A stretch of DNA of 21,666 nucleotides from CAYRML01 sp964425485. Its GTDB lineage: Bacteria; Bacillota; Dehalobacteriia; UBA4068. Both the position numbers and the translations under genes were made by a program. The stretch covers positions 1-21,666 of the forward strand of contig CAYRML010000018.1 in NCBI GenBank assembly GCA_964425485.1, in the 5' to 3' direction. Below are positions 1 through 8,213 of this stretch, piece after piece. Within the stretch, counting starts at the first letter, position 1; each line of letters opens with the position of its first letter. The notes beneath the pieces were generated by a model that made no database searches, was not told where the DNA came from, and saw only the letters and a program-made list of their open reading frames with translations.

Positions 1-151
1 TCAGCTGCTCATTTTCCTCGGCTGTAGTACGGAAATTGCCGGGAAAAAGCTCTCCTAAATAGCGAAAAACAGGCGGCAAGGAAGCTGTCAGGTGAATATC
101 GGAACAATTATTGGCTCTGGCAAAAGCAATCAATTCTTCTATAGTTGTCAT
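1..151 (-). CDS. pilT: Type IV pilus retraction ATPase PilT, N-terminal fragment
   Basis: The first 50 codons of a gene that runs off the left edge. The reading begins MTTIEELIAFARANNCSDIH and continues with LTASLPPVFRYLGEL, the characteristic start of PilT/PilU-type hexameric ATPases (SDIHL followed by PP..R..G). PilT family members hydrolyse ATP at the inner-membrane base of the pilus to depolymerise it, giving twitching motility. The ATG at 151..149 is preceded by GGAGG with good spacing. It lies 17 bases downstream of the pilB stop, so it is the last visible gene of the pilus operon. Walker motifs are outside the window, so retraction activity is inferred from the N-terminal match and the context only. 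Confidence 0.85.
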   Translation of the reverse strand, partial: MTTIEELIAFARANNCSDIHLTASLPPVFRYLGELFPGNFRTTAEENEQL

Positions 152-168
152 GGCAACCTCCAATTATT

Positions 169-1842
169 TTATTCCACAAAATAAGTCAGCTTCAGCATTT
201 CTTCTATGGTAGTAACACCATTTAGGACCAGCTCTTTCATGCTGTCATGTAAACTTTTCATGCCTTGCTGTTTAACAACATATTCATAAATAGCATCACT
301 GGATTCTTTTTGCATGATCATATGACGTATATTTCTATCGATGGACAGAATCTCATGTATGGCCATCCGCCCCTTATAACCTGTATTATTACAAAAATGG
401 CAGCCCTTACCTTTTTTAAGCTTTTCCACATCTGCTCCCAACATGGCTTTTTCCGCTTCATCAGGAGCATATTCATAGCCACAGCTTGGGCAAATCTTGC
501 GTACCAGTCGCTGGGCAACCACGCCCACAAGCGAGCTAGCTAGCAGATAATAAGGCACCTCCATATCTTCCAAACGTACGATGGTAGAAATCGCATCATT
601 GGTATGTAAGGTTGATAAAACCAAGTGGCCGGTAATAGCCGCCCGGATAGAGATGGATGCCGTCTGATTATCCCTGGTTTCTCCTACCATGACAATATCC
701 GGATCCTGGCGCAGCAAAGCCCGTAAGCCGGATTCAAAAGAAAGCCCGGCCAAATTATTTACCTGCATCTGATTGATTTTAGGGATACTCCGTTCCACAG
801 GATCTTCAATAGTGGAGATATTTACCTGCTTTTGGGCCAGATATTCTATAGCCATATAAAGAGTGGTGGTTTTACCACTGCCGGTAGGACCGGTCAAATA
901 GATAATACCATTGGGGTTTTGCAGCATAGCAAGAAACTTTTGATAATTATCGTCATCCATACCGAATTGACCGGAAAAATCGATCTTGGTATTGGTGGTC
1001 AAAAAGCGCAGGACAGCCTTTTCTCCCCACACTGTGGGGACGACGGAAACGCGTATATTCATTTCCTGGCCTTCCAGCTTTATCTTAAAATGTCCATCCT
1101 GCGGCGCGCGTTTTTCTGCAATGTCCATACTGGATAAGATCTTGATGCGGGCGATCAACGATTGATGTACGCTGACGGCCAAAGTCAGATATTCTAGCAG
1201 CATACCATCAATACGCATGCGTATCATAATCTTATCTTCAAACGGTTCAATATGAATATCACTGGCATTGGCGTTAAAACCGCGCACCAAAAGAGAATTG
1301 AGCAATTTTACCACAGGCACGGAATTATCAGCTTCCACTTGATATTCATCCAATTCCTGTGCCTCAAGGCCCATGACTCTGTTTGCCTCGCGCGCTACCA
1401 GTTTGGCTTCCACCTCTGAATAATATTTATCAATAGCCCGGGATATATTTTCTTTTTCCGCCAGACAAATAACTATCTGCATATTAGTGCCCTGGCGTAA
1501 ATCCTCTAAAGCATAAAAATTCAGCGGATCGCTGACGGCGGTATATAATTTGCCGTCTTTTTCCTTCAAGGCTATTACATTATATTTAACCGCCAATTGC
1601 TTTGGTATACGGGCAACGGCATCAATACTGGGAGTATATCCTTTCAAATCGACAAGGGGCACATGCATAATCTGCCCCAGCGCCTCCAAAATCTGTCTTT
1701 CAGTGACATAGCCCAATTCAATAAGAATATTTCCCAGCAGTTTGCCTTTTTCTTTATTTTGTTTTTGTAGCGCAATCTGTAATTGTTCTTCGGTAATATA
1801 GCCGTATTGTTTCAGCACATCACCAATACGTATACTTTTCAA
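169..1842 (-). CDS. pilB: Type IV pilus assembly ATPase PilB (GspE family) with MshEN domain
   Basis: Cytoplasmic motor that powers pilin polymerisation; 557 aa, normal for the family. Two MshEN-type motifs open the protein: residues 5-28 (RIG...YGYI...QL..AL..Q) and 35-57 (LLG...LGYV...). Then come the N2 domain with SDIHIEP near 194-200, Walker A GPTGSGKTT at 318-326, Asp box STIEDPVE at 343-350, Walker B ending VMVGE at 384-388, and His box around 404-416. A zinc tetracysteine (CPSC 451-454, CHFC 481-484) is present, which marks extension ATPases rather than PilT. The start is TTG at 1842: an in-frame TGA lies just upstream, AAGGA precedes it, and the MshEN motif begins at residue 5. MshEN domains of related ATPases bind c-di-GMP; binding here is inferred. 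Confidence 0.97.
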   Translation of the reverse strand: MKSIRIGDVLKQYGYITEEQLQIALQKQNKEKGKLLGNILIELGYVTERQILEALGQIMHVPLVDLKGYTPSIDAVARIPKQLAVKYNVIALKEKDGKLYTAVSDPLNFYALEDLRQGTNMQIVICLAEKENISRAIDKYYSEVEAKLVAREANRVMGLEAQELDEYQVEADNSVPVVKLLNSLLVRGFNANASDIHIEPFEDKIMIRMRIDGMLLEYLTLAVSVHQSLIARIKILSSMDIAEKRAPQDGHFKIKLEGQEMNIRVSVVPTVWGEKAVLRFLTTNTKIDFSGQFGMDDDNYQKFLAMLQNPNGIIYLTGPTGSGKTTTLYMAIEYLAQKQVNISTIEDPVERSIPKINQMQVNNLAGLSFESGLRALLRQDPDIVMVGETRDNQTASISIRAAITGHLVLSTLHTNDAISTIVRLEDMEVPYYLLASSLVGVVAQRLVRKICPSCGYEYAPDEAEKAMLGADVEKLKKGKGCHFCNNTGYKGRMAIHEILSIDRNIRHMIMQKESSDAIYEYVVKQQGMKSLHDSMKELVLNGVTTIEEMLKLTYFVE

Positions 1843-1875
1843 ATCACATCACATCCTTAGGGTATTGTGGCGGGA

Positions 1876-2481
1876 TCAGGGGCCGATGCTGTCCAGCAAG
1901 GTGTCATACTTAAAAATCAATACCGGATTGGCAGCCGCAAGCGACATATCAATATCGCTGCCGCTCCCATCCTGTACAGAGATATCGGCTAATCTCATAT
2001 TAAGCACTTCCATAGAAGAGCCCGTATAATATCTTTTGTTGCTATCCCTATCATAAATCTCGATTTGCAAATCCACAATATATTTATCATAGCATCGTAC
2101 ATACATAACCACCGTACTATTATTATAAAATTCATGGCCATAAAAATCTATAAATTGGCTGGATCCACTTTTTTTATACATCAAATGTCCATAAGTAACA
2201 CTGTTTTCATCAGCATCCACAAAAACGGCCTCGGCCTCTAGAGGCACATTAACCTCATCAATAGTGACTATTTTTAAATCAGTACAATAAATGATCTTTT
2301 CGCTGACCCAATTATAGATATTATCGCCGATCATTTTACTTTCATTAGATACGGATGTAGAGGTCAGCCCATTAAAAGCAGACATCAATGTACCTGATGT
2401 AAAAATTATCACAACAGACACTATCAGCAAGGTAACTGTGATTTCTATCAGTGTCAATCCTTTAGCATTGAGCTTTTTCAT
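1876..2481 (-). CDS. Minor pilin / prepilin-like protein (201 aa)
   Basis: A prepilin-like protein with a short basic leader and a class III cleavage site: MKKLNAKG then LTLIEI, giving cleavage after Gly8 and Glu at mature position 5. A hydrophobic helix of about 20 residues follows, then a mostly beta, polar C-terminal domain. PilD should cleave and methylate it, and the helix should insert it into the pilus. The arrangement resembles PilW/GspJ-like minor pilins, but I cannot assign the exact homologue. AGGTGA lies six bases before the ATG. It sits directly upstream of pilB and downstream of another minor pilin, so it is probably part of the pilus tip or priming complex. Confidence 0.85.
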   Translation of the reverse strand: MKKLNAKGLTLIEITVTLLIVSVVIIFTSGTLMSAFNGLTSTSVSNESKMIGDNIYNWVSEKIIYCTDLKIVTIDEVNVPLEAEAVFVDADENSVTYGHLMYKKSGSSQFIDFYGHEFYNNSTVVMYVRCYDKYIVDLQIEIYDRDSNKRYYTGSSMEVLNMRLADISVQDGSGSDIDMSLAAANPVLIFKYDTLLDSIGP

Positions 2482-2512
2482 CAGGTATCACCTGCCTTGT
2501 CAAAACCTAAGT

Positions 2513-2863
2513 TCAAGGAGTGTAAGAATTAGGGGTAAAAATATGTACATTGATATCCGGGAAGCCATTTTCATAGGCCTTAGTATAAGTACCGCCGATA
2601 CTGAATTCCGAACCATTCAGCACAAAGCGAATAAGCCCGGCCCCGGCGTCAGTCTTAACTACATCAGGATAAAGGGCTTGCTCCGCACCTTCCAGCACGG
2701 CTGCGGAATTTTGACCGGCATTTTTGGCATCGGTACTGCGATTGAAAAAAATACCGGCGGAAAAAAATCCCGTGACTAAAATCACAGCCACAATAGCTAA
2801 AATAGCGACGGCCACAATAGTTTCTATCAAAGTCATACCCCGTATATCTTGTCTAAGCTTCAT
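2513..2863 (-). CDS. Minor pilin / prepilin-like protein (116 aa)
   Basis: A small prepilin: MKLRQDIRG then MTLIETIVAVAILAIVAV, so cleavage after Gly9 with Glu at mature position 5. The region after the helix is short, about 85 residues, and resembles PilV/GspI-like minor pilins in size. I chose the ATG at 2863 because AGAGGGGG lies seven bases upstream. A longer open frame to 2989 exists but would overlap the preceding gene and would bury the prepilin leader behind 42 extra residues. The gene starts 13 bases after the stop of the large PilX-like gene and ends 31 bases before the next minor pilin, consistent with one transcript. Confidence 0.85.
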   Translation of the reverse strand: MKLRQDIRGMTLIETIVAVAILAIVAVILVTGFFSAGIFFNRSTDAKNAGQNSAAVLEGAEQALYPDVVKTDAGAGLIRFVLNGSEFSIGGTYTKAYENGFPDINVHIFTPNSYTP

Positions 2864-2876
2864 TACAAAACCCCCT

Positions 2877-4643
2877 CTACGGGTTTTCATAACCACTAAG
2901 CACCCATTGGCCACTTCTGCCGCTGCCCCCCTCCGGGTCGCTGATAGTGGCAGGGAAATCGATAAAAATATCCATACCAAAAACAACATCCACGGCTCTT
3001 ACGCCGCCATGGACATGTGTGCCATCACCTACATTTACAGAAGATCCTGCTGCGCCATAGATATAACCATAAAAATCTTTTGGCCCATTAACTATAATTA
3101 AGGTGCCTCCGCCATCCACAATAATATATAAATTAGGGTTATCAGTATTTTCTGTCTGCATCTTATCTAAAGTCAATGTGGTGCCGGAAGGCACATAAAG
3201 ATATATATTTCCCGATCCCTGCGTCCTCAAAGTATTAATAGAAATCTTGCCACCAACTACATAATAAGAATCTCTGCCATCACTACGCCCTAACACAGTA
3301 TTGGAATTATTATACACCTCGGCATTTTCCGGCTGCGGAGGCATAGAAGGCGCTGCAACCAGTGCCGGCACTTTGGAGACGATGACAGATACAGGCTTTG
3401 ACGATCCGGTATAAGGAATCCCTACATTATAAACAGATGCAGTCACATTGCTAGCAATGTTATTCTCTACTGTGAGGGTGCCGCTGATCAAGAGAGGACT
3501 GTTAGTGCTATAGGCAGTAACGGATTTGGCAGTCACATCTCCATTAATAGTAGCGCCTCCATTGATGTTAACACTGGAGGAACTTACCTGTCCGACAATT
3601 TGCGAATAAGAACTCAAGGTAAGAGAGCCAGCGGTTACATCACCTGTGACTTTGGCTTTGCCGGATAAATTAAGAGTATTGGCTGTTATATTGCCGGTCA
3701 CAGTGACATCACCGCTGATATTGACCACATCACTAGTGATATTATTGTTTATTTGGCTATAATTAGCAGCATTGACAGTTTGTGCAGTAATAGCGGTGTA
3801 TATCTTCGCATGATCATATATATTCACAACACCTGGCGTATGTATCTCGGTATCAGTATCTTCTCTCTCACAACAACCAGTATATGGACCAACTGTGACC
3901 GTATTAAAAATAAAAATGTCTTTGCCGCTTATAACATCACCATGAACATGTGCATTGGGATAATAACTGGCCTGCAACCATAAAGGAGTATCTACATATA
4001 TATTACCGCGCAAGATCACATTCTGTATATTCTTACTTTTTGTATCAAGCTTGACATTGCCCTCAGCAGATTCCAAGTATAAACCCGTCCCTGCACCGGT
4101 TTGCAAACCATAAATAAGTCCTCTGGCAGATGCGATATTAAAGATAGCAAAAGAAGACAATTCACCGCCATCCCTAAAAATTAAACGTGCAGATACCGAT
4201 TTAGCACTATTGCCCACTGTGGCTGTAGCTGTAATCAAAATAGTATCGCTATGACCAAATTGTTCCCTTTTGATAGTAGCGGTACAGCTTCCCATATAGC
4301 CATCGATACCCTCAAATTGGAAATCATTTATAGTACAAGAGCCATTAGAAGAATACATAAGATCCAATATGCTTTTGCCATTTTCAGTGGGCTGGGGTCC
4401 TTGGATCTCATAGGCCAAGGCATTGACCACCGAACGCGCGGTAAAATAAGCCTGCCTTTCCGAATTATTGTTGGTGCTGCGCAGATTATAAGAAAGAGAC
4501 ATAGTAAGCACAGCAGCCACAGCAATCACCAAAACCATACTGATGATAACAGTCCACAGTAAGACATAGCCTTTATCATTATTGATTTTATGGCCGGGAT
4601 TATCGCTAATTTTACTCACCTCATTACTGATCAAGTGGCTCAT
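2877..4643 (-). CDS. Large PilX-like minor pilin with beta-repeat (bactofilin-like) stalk
   Basis: 588 aa. Residues 24-48 form a pilin-like leader and helix (KGYVLLWTVIISMVLVIAVA) that resembles PilX/GspK-type minor pilins. If Gly25 is the cleavage site, mature position 5 is Trp instead of the usual Glu, as expected for tip subunits of the GspK type. After a globular region, residues about 275-400 are short repeats alternating VNISGDV, VTGNITA, LNLSGKA, VTGDVTAGSL and VNINGGATINGDV. This suggests a beta-solenoid, like polymer-forming (bactofilin) repeats. The last 150 residues include a second beta-rich region with GDGTHVHGGVRAVDV. Cys257-Cys258 lie before the repeats. The ATG at 4643 overlaps pilO by 20 bases and has no strong ribosome site, so translation may be coupled; a GTG at codon 9 is the alternative. 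Role inferred: tip adhesin or tip-complex stalk. Confidence 0.8.
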   Translation of the reverse strand: MSHLISNEVSKISDNPGHKINNDKGYVLLWTVIISMVLVIAVAAVLTMSLSYNLRSTNNNSERQAYFTARSVVNALAYEIQGPQPTENGKSILDLMYSSNGSCTINDFQFEGIDGYMGSCTATIKREQFGHSDTILITATATVGNSAKSVSARLIFRDGGELSSFAIFNIASARGLIYGLQTGAGTGLYLESAEGNVKLDTKSKNIQNVILRGNIYVDTPLWLQASYYPNAHVHGDVISGKDIFIFNTVTVGPYTGCCEREDTDTEIHTPGVVNIYDHAKIYTAITAQTVNAANYSQINNNITSDVVNISGDVTVTGNITANTLNLSGKAKVTGDVTAGSLTLSSYSQIVGQVSSSSVNINGGATINGDVTAKSVTAYSTNSPLLISGTLTVENNIASNVTASVYNVGIPYTGSSKPVSVIVSKVPALVAAPSMPPQPENAEVYNNSNTVLGRSDGRDSYYVVGGKISINTLRTQGSGNIYLYVPSGTTLTLDKMQTENTDNPNLYIIVDGGGTLIIVNGPKDFYGYIYGAAGSSVNVGDGTHVHGGVRAVDVVFGMDIFIDFPATISDPEGGSGRSGQWVLSGYENP

Positions 4644-5409
4644 ACATCAAAATCTCAAACATGATATTTATATCATATTGTTTGATAAAATTGAACCCCG
4701 CCAGTTCCTCGTTGGCCAGTGGGATCTCCTTAAGAGTAAAACCGGAAATATGGATAGACTTATTCTTACTTATACTGTCCACCATGTCCACAAAGTCACT
4801 TTTGCTGCCAATAGCCTTAACTTCCGCCGTACTTTTCAGCACATAGCCTGAAGAATCTGTTTCTTCTTCATTTTTTGCAGTCACATCCTTTGCGGCCTGG
4901 GCTGTCTTGCCATTACTTTTATCCTCATTGTCAGAGGGTTTTTCTTCTTCCGTAGCAGTTGACACCACAGTCTTATTATCGGCATCGCCCTCTTGCAACA
5001 GCAAATCATCATAGCTATAAACAGGCTCATAAGAAGGTTCTGTTATAACTAAATCAGAAGATACTATATGGTATTTTTGCAGCAAGCTAGTAATCAGATC
5101 ATCCAGCTCATCAGTCGACAGGGGCTTATAATAATTAGCCGCTTCTTGCCTGACCTGCCATTGTAAGGAAGCTATATCCTTTTCCATCTGTTCTAAGCCG
5201 CTGATAGCCTGGCGCATTTGTATTTCGACCATTTCATTTTCCGCAATTTCATCCTGCAAGACAGTGTATTGCTCATATACAGGCTTGATCAAAAGATAAA
5301 ATATACCCAAAACCAGCACTAAACAAATAAGGGCGCAAACCATTATCTTCTCTCGGTTGCTAAGCCCAGCTTTTCCAGCCAATATTAATTCACCACCTTC
5401 AACCTGCAC
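4624..5409 (-). CDS. pilO: PilO-like inner-membrane pilus alignment protein
   Basis: 261 aa: short cytoplasmic N terminus, one transmembrane segment at about 22-40 (IMVCALICLVLVLGIFYLLI), a periplasm-facing coiled coil at about 44-90, and a C-terminal alpha/beta domain. This is the PilO/GspM plan, and the gene follows pilN as in the usual pilMNO order. PilN and PilO form a heterodimer that links PilM and the assembly platform to the rest of the machine. A charged, low-complexity linker at roughly 148-185 (rich in K, D, E, N, T) separates the coiled coil from the C-terminal domain and is longer than usual. The GTG at 5409 overlaps pilN by 25 bases and has weak AAGG four bases upstream. A TTG at 5382 after AAGGTGGTG is a real alternative. 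Confidence 0.8.
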   Translation of the reverse strand: MQVEGGELILAGKAGLSNREKIMVCALICLVLVLGIFYLLIKPVYEQYTVLQDEIAENEMVEIQMRQAISGLEQMEKDIASLQWQVRQEAANYYKPLSTDELDDLITSLLQKYHIVSSDLVITEPSYEPVYSYDDLLLQEGDADNKTVVSTATEEEKPSDNEDKSNGKTAQAAKDVTAKNEEETDSSGYVLKSTAEVKAIGSKSDFVDMVDSISKNKSIHISGFTLKEIPLANEELAGFNFIKQYDINIMFEILMYEPLDQ

Positions 5410-5966
5410 ATAACCTTAAACCCATATTTATTATCTTCGTTCAGAGAATACCCCTCATAAAGAATATTGCTAAAAAGTCCTGTTTTTTTTAAATCGGAAA
5501 TATAAATTGGGATAGAATTAACATTATTGGCTGCTGCCGCAATCTCTAAATAAGCCGTATTTTTATCAAATAACATAGTATTGACGGTAATATGGCCGCC
5601 ATTGCACAGATCTATCAATAAAAAGTCCTCTTCATCCATCACCTTAAAAGAAGAAAAAGATTTAGCGATCATATCGAGATTATTTTTTTTGCTCTGCAAA
5701 TCTAAAACTTTTGTCTCAGCAGCCAAGGCCTCTTGATAAGCATTTTTTTCAACCGGATCCTGAATATAGGCATTGACGGCCACTATATCATTGTTAATAC
5801 TATATAGGCTAAAGCGAAAATAGCCATAAACAGCAACCATGATAACCGCCACCAAAAGTATCATTATCACCATTTTATTACTGCCTTTTTTGCCTCGGCC
5901 AGAGGATATATAATCTTTATAACTAAGATAAAAGTTGATATCCTTGGGTTTTAATTTTTGCGCCAT
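5385..5966 (-). CDS. pilN: PilN-like inner-membrane pilus alignment protein
   Basis: 193 aa, the usual PilN/GspL-C size. The N terminus holds the PilN signature KDINF at residues 8-12 (the INLLP-like motif that docks in PilM), followed by a basic stretch. One transmembrane segment at about 32-52 (MVIMILLVAVIMVAVYGYF) comes next, then a coiled coil, and a ferredoxin-like C-terminal domain ending MCRLKVVN. The ATG at 5966 has GAGGAAGTGA upstream and follows pilM by only nine bases. The protein should pair with PilO in the periplasmic (or, in a monoderm, extracytoplasmic) space and contact PilM inside. The motif at 8-12 is INF rather than INLLP, a degenerate form, so binding to PilM is inferred from gene order. 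Confidence 0.85.
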   Translation of the reverse strand: MAQKLKPKDINFYLSYKDYISSGRGKKGSNKMVIMILLVAVIMVAVYGYFRFSLYSINNDIVAVNAYIQDPVEKNAYQEALAAETKVLDLQSKKNNLDMIAKSFSSFKVMDEEDFLLIDLCNGGHITVNTMLFDKNTAYLEIAAAANNVNSIPIYISDLKKTGLFSNILYEGYSLNEDNKYGFKVMCRLKVVN

Positions 5967-5975
5967 CTGATAATC

Positions 5976-6866
5976 TCACTTCCTCTCTATCAAATTTCCG
6001 ATAGCAAATATATAATCAGACAGCAAAAACCCCGCTGTTGCAAGATTTTTATTGATAATAACAGCCTTGTTCTCCGGCAAAACCTGCGCGTTTATATCCA
6101 TATAATTACTGATATTACAGCAAAAGTTATTCTCATCTTCTTGCAGCCCGCAGAAATAAACGTCGGATATTTCATATTCATTTTTTTGTGAGGAGTGGAA
6201 TTGGCGCAAAGAGGAAACAATGCCCAGAACCTCTGTCTGCCATTTCTCGGTATTTTGTTCGGATAACAAATGCGAGCGATTGGAAAAAGCATATTTGCCG
6301 TTAATGAACAAAATAGCAAAAATATTTTGTCCATCAATAATCAGCAGCACATATGTTTTATTTTGCAGTTCTTGTAAATAATAAGCCAATTTAATTACAC
6401 AATTCAGTGATATATCAATAGCAGCCAATTTGATGCCGGCCGCTGCAAATAAATCAATATAACTTTCTACCAAGCTTTTTTGAATGGCGCTGCATAAAAT
6501 ATGCTTGTTATCCACAACTGAATAATCATATAACAGCTCTTCATAAGTATCAGCCACCTCCACAAAGACGCTTTTGGTAAAATCCAACAAATGCTTTTGT
6601 GGCAAAACCGGGACCTCCATTAATTTTGTGAGGATAGAGCTGCTGTCCACCACCAGACGCGCATTTCTTGTGGGCAATTTGCCAGCTTTGCGCAACTCGA
6701 CCAATATAGTATGCAAGGCAGGCTCATCCGTAATCAGGCCATTGATAGCGGATCCCTGTGGCAATCTCACACAAGCGGCGGTATTTACTTTTATCCTACT
6801 TTTAGAAACATCGCCCGAAATAACACTGAGTATGCCGCTGCTGAGGCAGACAGATGTATTAAGCAT
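5976..6866 (-). CDS. pilM: PilM-like actin-fold pilus assembly protein
   Basis: 296 aa, slightly shorter than typical PilM (about 350). It starts with a short beta hairpin (MLNTSVCLSSGILSVISGD), has a family-like ARLVVDSSSILTKLMEVPVLP segment at about 68-88, and a second half with AAIDISLNCVIKLAYYL followed by VLLIIDGQNIFAILFINGKY, an actin/FtsA-type second subdomain. The nucleotide-binding glycines are poorly preserved (DGQN where DIG..T is common), so ATP binding may be weak or lost. PilM binds the N-terminal tail of PilN on the cytoplasmic face and contacts PilB/PilC. Position between pilC and pilN supports the call more than local motifs do. AAGAAAGGGG precedes the ATG at 6866. Confidence 0.75.
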   Translation of the reverse strand: MLNTSVCLSSGILSVISGDVSKSRIKVNTAACVRLPQGSAINGLITDEPALHTILVELRKAGKLPTRNARLVVDSSSILTKLMEVPVLPQKHLLDFTKSVFVEVADTYEELLYDYSVVDNKHILCSAIQKSLVESYIDLFAAAGIKLAAIDISLNCVIKLAYYLQELQNKTYVLLIIDGQNIFAILFINGKYAFSNRSHLLSEQNTEKWQTEVLGIVSSLRQFHSSQKNEYEISDVYFCGLQEDENNFCCNISNYMDINAQVLPENKAVIINKNLATAGFLLSDYIFAIGNLIERK

Positions 6867-6882
6867 AAAAAAGACCCCTTTC

Positions 6883-8079
6883 TTAGCCGATGCCTTGATA
6901 GAGTTGATAAATGGGCATCATAACGGAAATCATAACGGTCCCCACCAGGCCAGCCATAATCAGGATGAGCAAAGGTTCAATAAAAGCTGTCAGCCTTTGG
7001 GTAGCCATTTCAGCCTCATAGTCAAAGGCATCCGCTACAGAATTGAGCATTTCATCTAATTTACCGGTTTCTTCACCTATAAGAACAGTAGAGGCCAGCT
7101 TGCCGTCAAAAACATTGATCTTTTTTATGGCCTGGGACAGCACCCCGCCATTACGCACTGCCGTAATCACATCATCAAACAGGGAAGATACATAACGGTT
7201 GCCCACCGTTTCCCGCGATATTTGCAAAGCCCGGATAATGGGTAAACCGCTGGAATAAAGGGAACTAAGAGTGCGGGAAAAACGGGCGGTGTAAATGATT
7301 TTCAGCAATTTACCGATTTTGGGCAATTTAAGCTTGGTCTTATCCACAGACATGCGGACGCTGTCCATCTTGCTCAGCGCGGAAATGACGCCAATAATCG
7401 CTACTATAATGATTAAGACCCACAGCCAATTCTCAAGCAAGCCATTGCTGATGGCCATAATAGCGCGTGTGGTAAAAGGCAAATCCAGGTCCATATCTTC
7501 AAAAACCACGAAAATTTCCGGCAGTACAAAGGTAAAAATTATGATCATAACCCCAATAGTGACAAATAAAAGTAAGGTAGGATAAGTCATGGAATTTTTT
7601 ATTTTCAGCCTCAGCCTATGCTCTTTTTCATAATGATTAGCCATCTTTATGGCGGTATGATCCAGCTGACCGCTCGATTCGCCGGCATAAAACATATGTA
7701 TCAATAATTCCGGAAAAGTTTCTCCCTGCTCCTTCATGGCCACGGAAAGGCTGTTGCCTTGCTGAAGAGAGCGAGAAAGCTGAGTATAGACATTACGCAC
7801 CCTAGGATCAAGATCACGCTGCATAATGATGCTTACGGCACGGGTCAAAGCCACGCCTGAACCAAGCATGGTTCCGATCTGGCGGCAAAAATCAGCAATT
7901 TCCGTAGCCTTCAGCTTTTGAGAGGCAGGCGTCACACTTTTTTTCGCCTCTTTATAATTGAGCAAAAACAGCTTCTGATCACGTAATTTGACAGACAGTT
8001 GCAGCACATTATCAGCATCCACTTGACCCTGATGGGTTTTCCCGGATAGATCCTTAGCTGTATATTTATAGCTGGGCAC
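6883..8079 (-). CDS. pilC: Type IV pilus inner-membrane platform protein PilC (GspF family)
   Basis: 398 aa from the chosen start. Two T2SSF domains: the first follows a family-typical N terminus (PSYKYTAKDLSGKTHQGQV) and contains FCRQIGTMLGSGVALTRAV. The second contains FSRTLSSLYSSGLPIIRALQ and VLIGEETGKLDEML. Three membrane segments are visible (TLLLFVTIGVMIIIFTFVLP, WVLIIIVAIIGVISAL and LLILIMAGLVGTVMISVMMP). This is the polytopic platform on which PilB acts. I chose GTG at 8079 because AAAGGA sits upstream and VPSYKYTAKD aligns with family starts; a longer frame to 8127 has no ribosome site and adds an atypical extension. The gene is followed by pilM after 16 bases. Confidence 0.95.
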   Translation of the reverse strand: MPSYKYTAKDLSGKTHQGQVDADNVLQLSVKLRDQKLFLLNYKEAKKSVTPASQKLKATEIADFCRQIGTMLGSGVALTRAVSIIMQRDLDPRVRNVYTQLSRSLQQGNSLSVAMKEQGETFPELLIHMFYAGESSGQLDHTAIKMANHYEKEHRLRLKIKNSMTYPTLLLFVTIGVMIIIFTFVLPEIFVVFEDMDLDLPFTTRAIMAISNGLLENWLWVLIIIVAIIGVISALSKMDSVRMSVDKTKLKLPKIGKLLKIIYTARFSRTLSSLYSSGLPIIRALQISRETVGNRYVSSLFDDVITAVRNGGVLSQAIKKINVFDGKLASTVLIGEETGKLDEMLNSVADAFDYEAEMATQRLTAFIEPLLILIMAGLVGTVMISVMMPIYQLYQGIG

Positions 8080-8213
8080 AAAACCATTCCTTTCATATCT
8101 TCCAGTCCATAAAATTTTTACCGACATAGATATGGAAAATATTTTTATAGCGAAACAATTCTATGATAAAAGCATTAATAATACTATTTTTGACATTATT
8201 ATATAATTATATA
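8080..8213 (-). other. AT-rich gap between pilD and pilC
   Basis: 134 bases, very AT-rich, the longest gap within the pilus operon. On the minus strand it holds TATAATAATG and GCTATAAAAAT stretches that could act as -10 boxes, but no convincing -35 at the right distance. I see no hairpin with a U tract and no coding stretch. It may hold a weak internal promoter serving pilC through pilT, or simply be a processing region. Treat as unassigned. Confidence 0.3.

Noticed and set aside
2864..2989. Upstream extension of the 116-aa minor pilin
   Set aside because: Would overlap the PilX-like gene and hide the prepilin leader; the ATG at 2863 has a good ribosome site.
3570..3800. Possible DNA tandem repeat inside the PilX-like gene
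   Set aside because: The repetition is at the protein level with variable unit length; no exact DNA repeat array was seen, so it is neither CRISPR nor a minisatellite.
8080..8127. Upstream extension of pilC to an ATG at 8127
   Set aside because: No ribosome site and an added segment unlike family N termini; GTG at 8079 is supported by AAAGGA.
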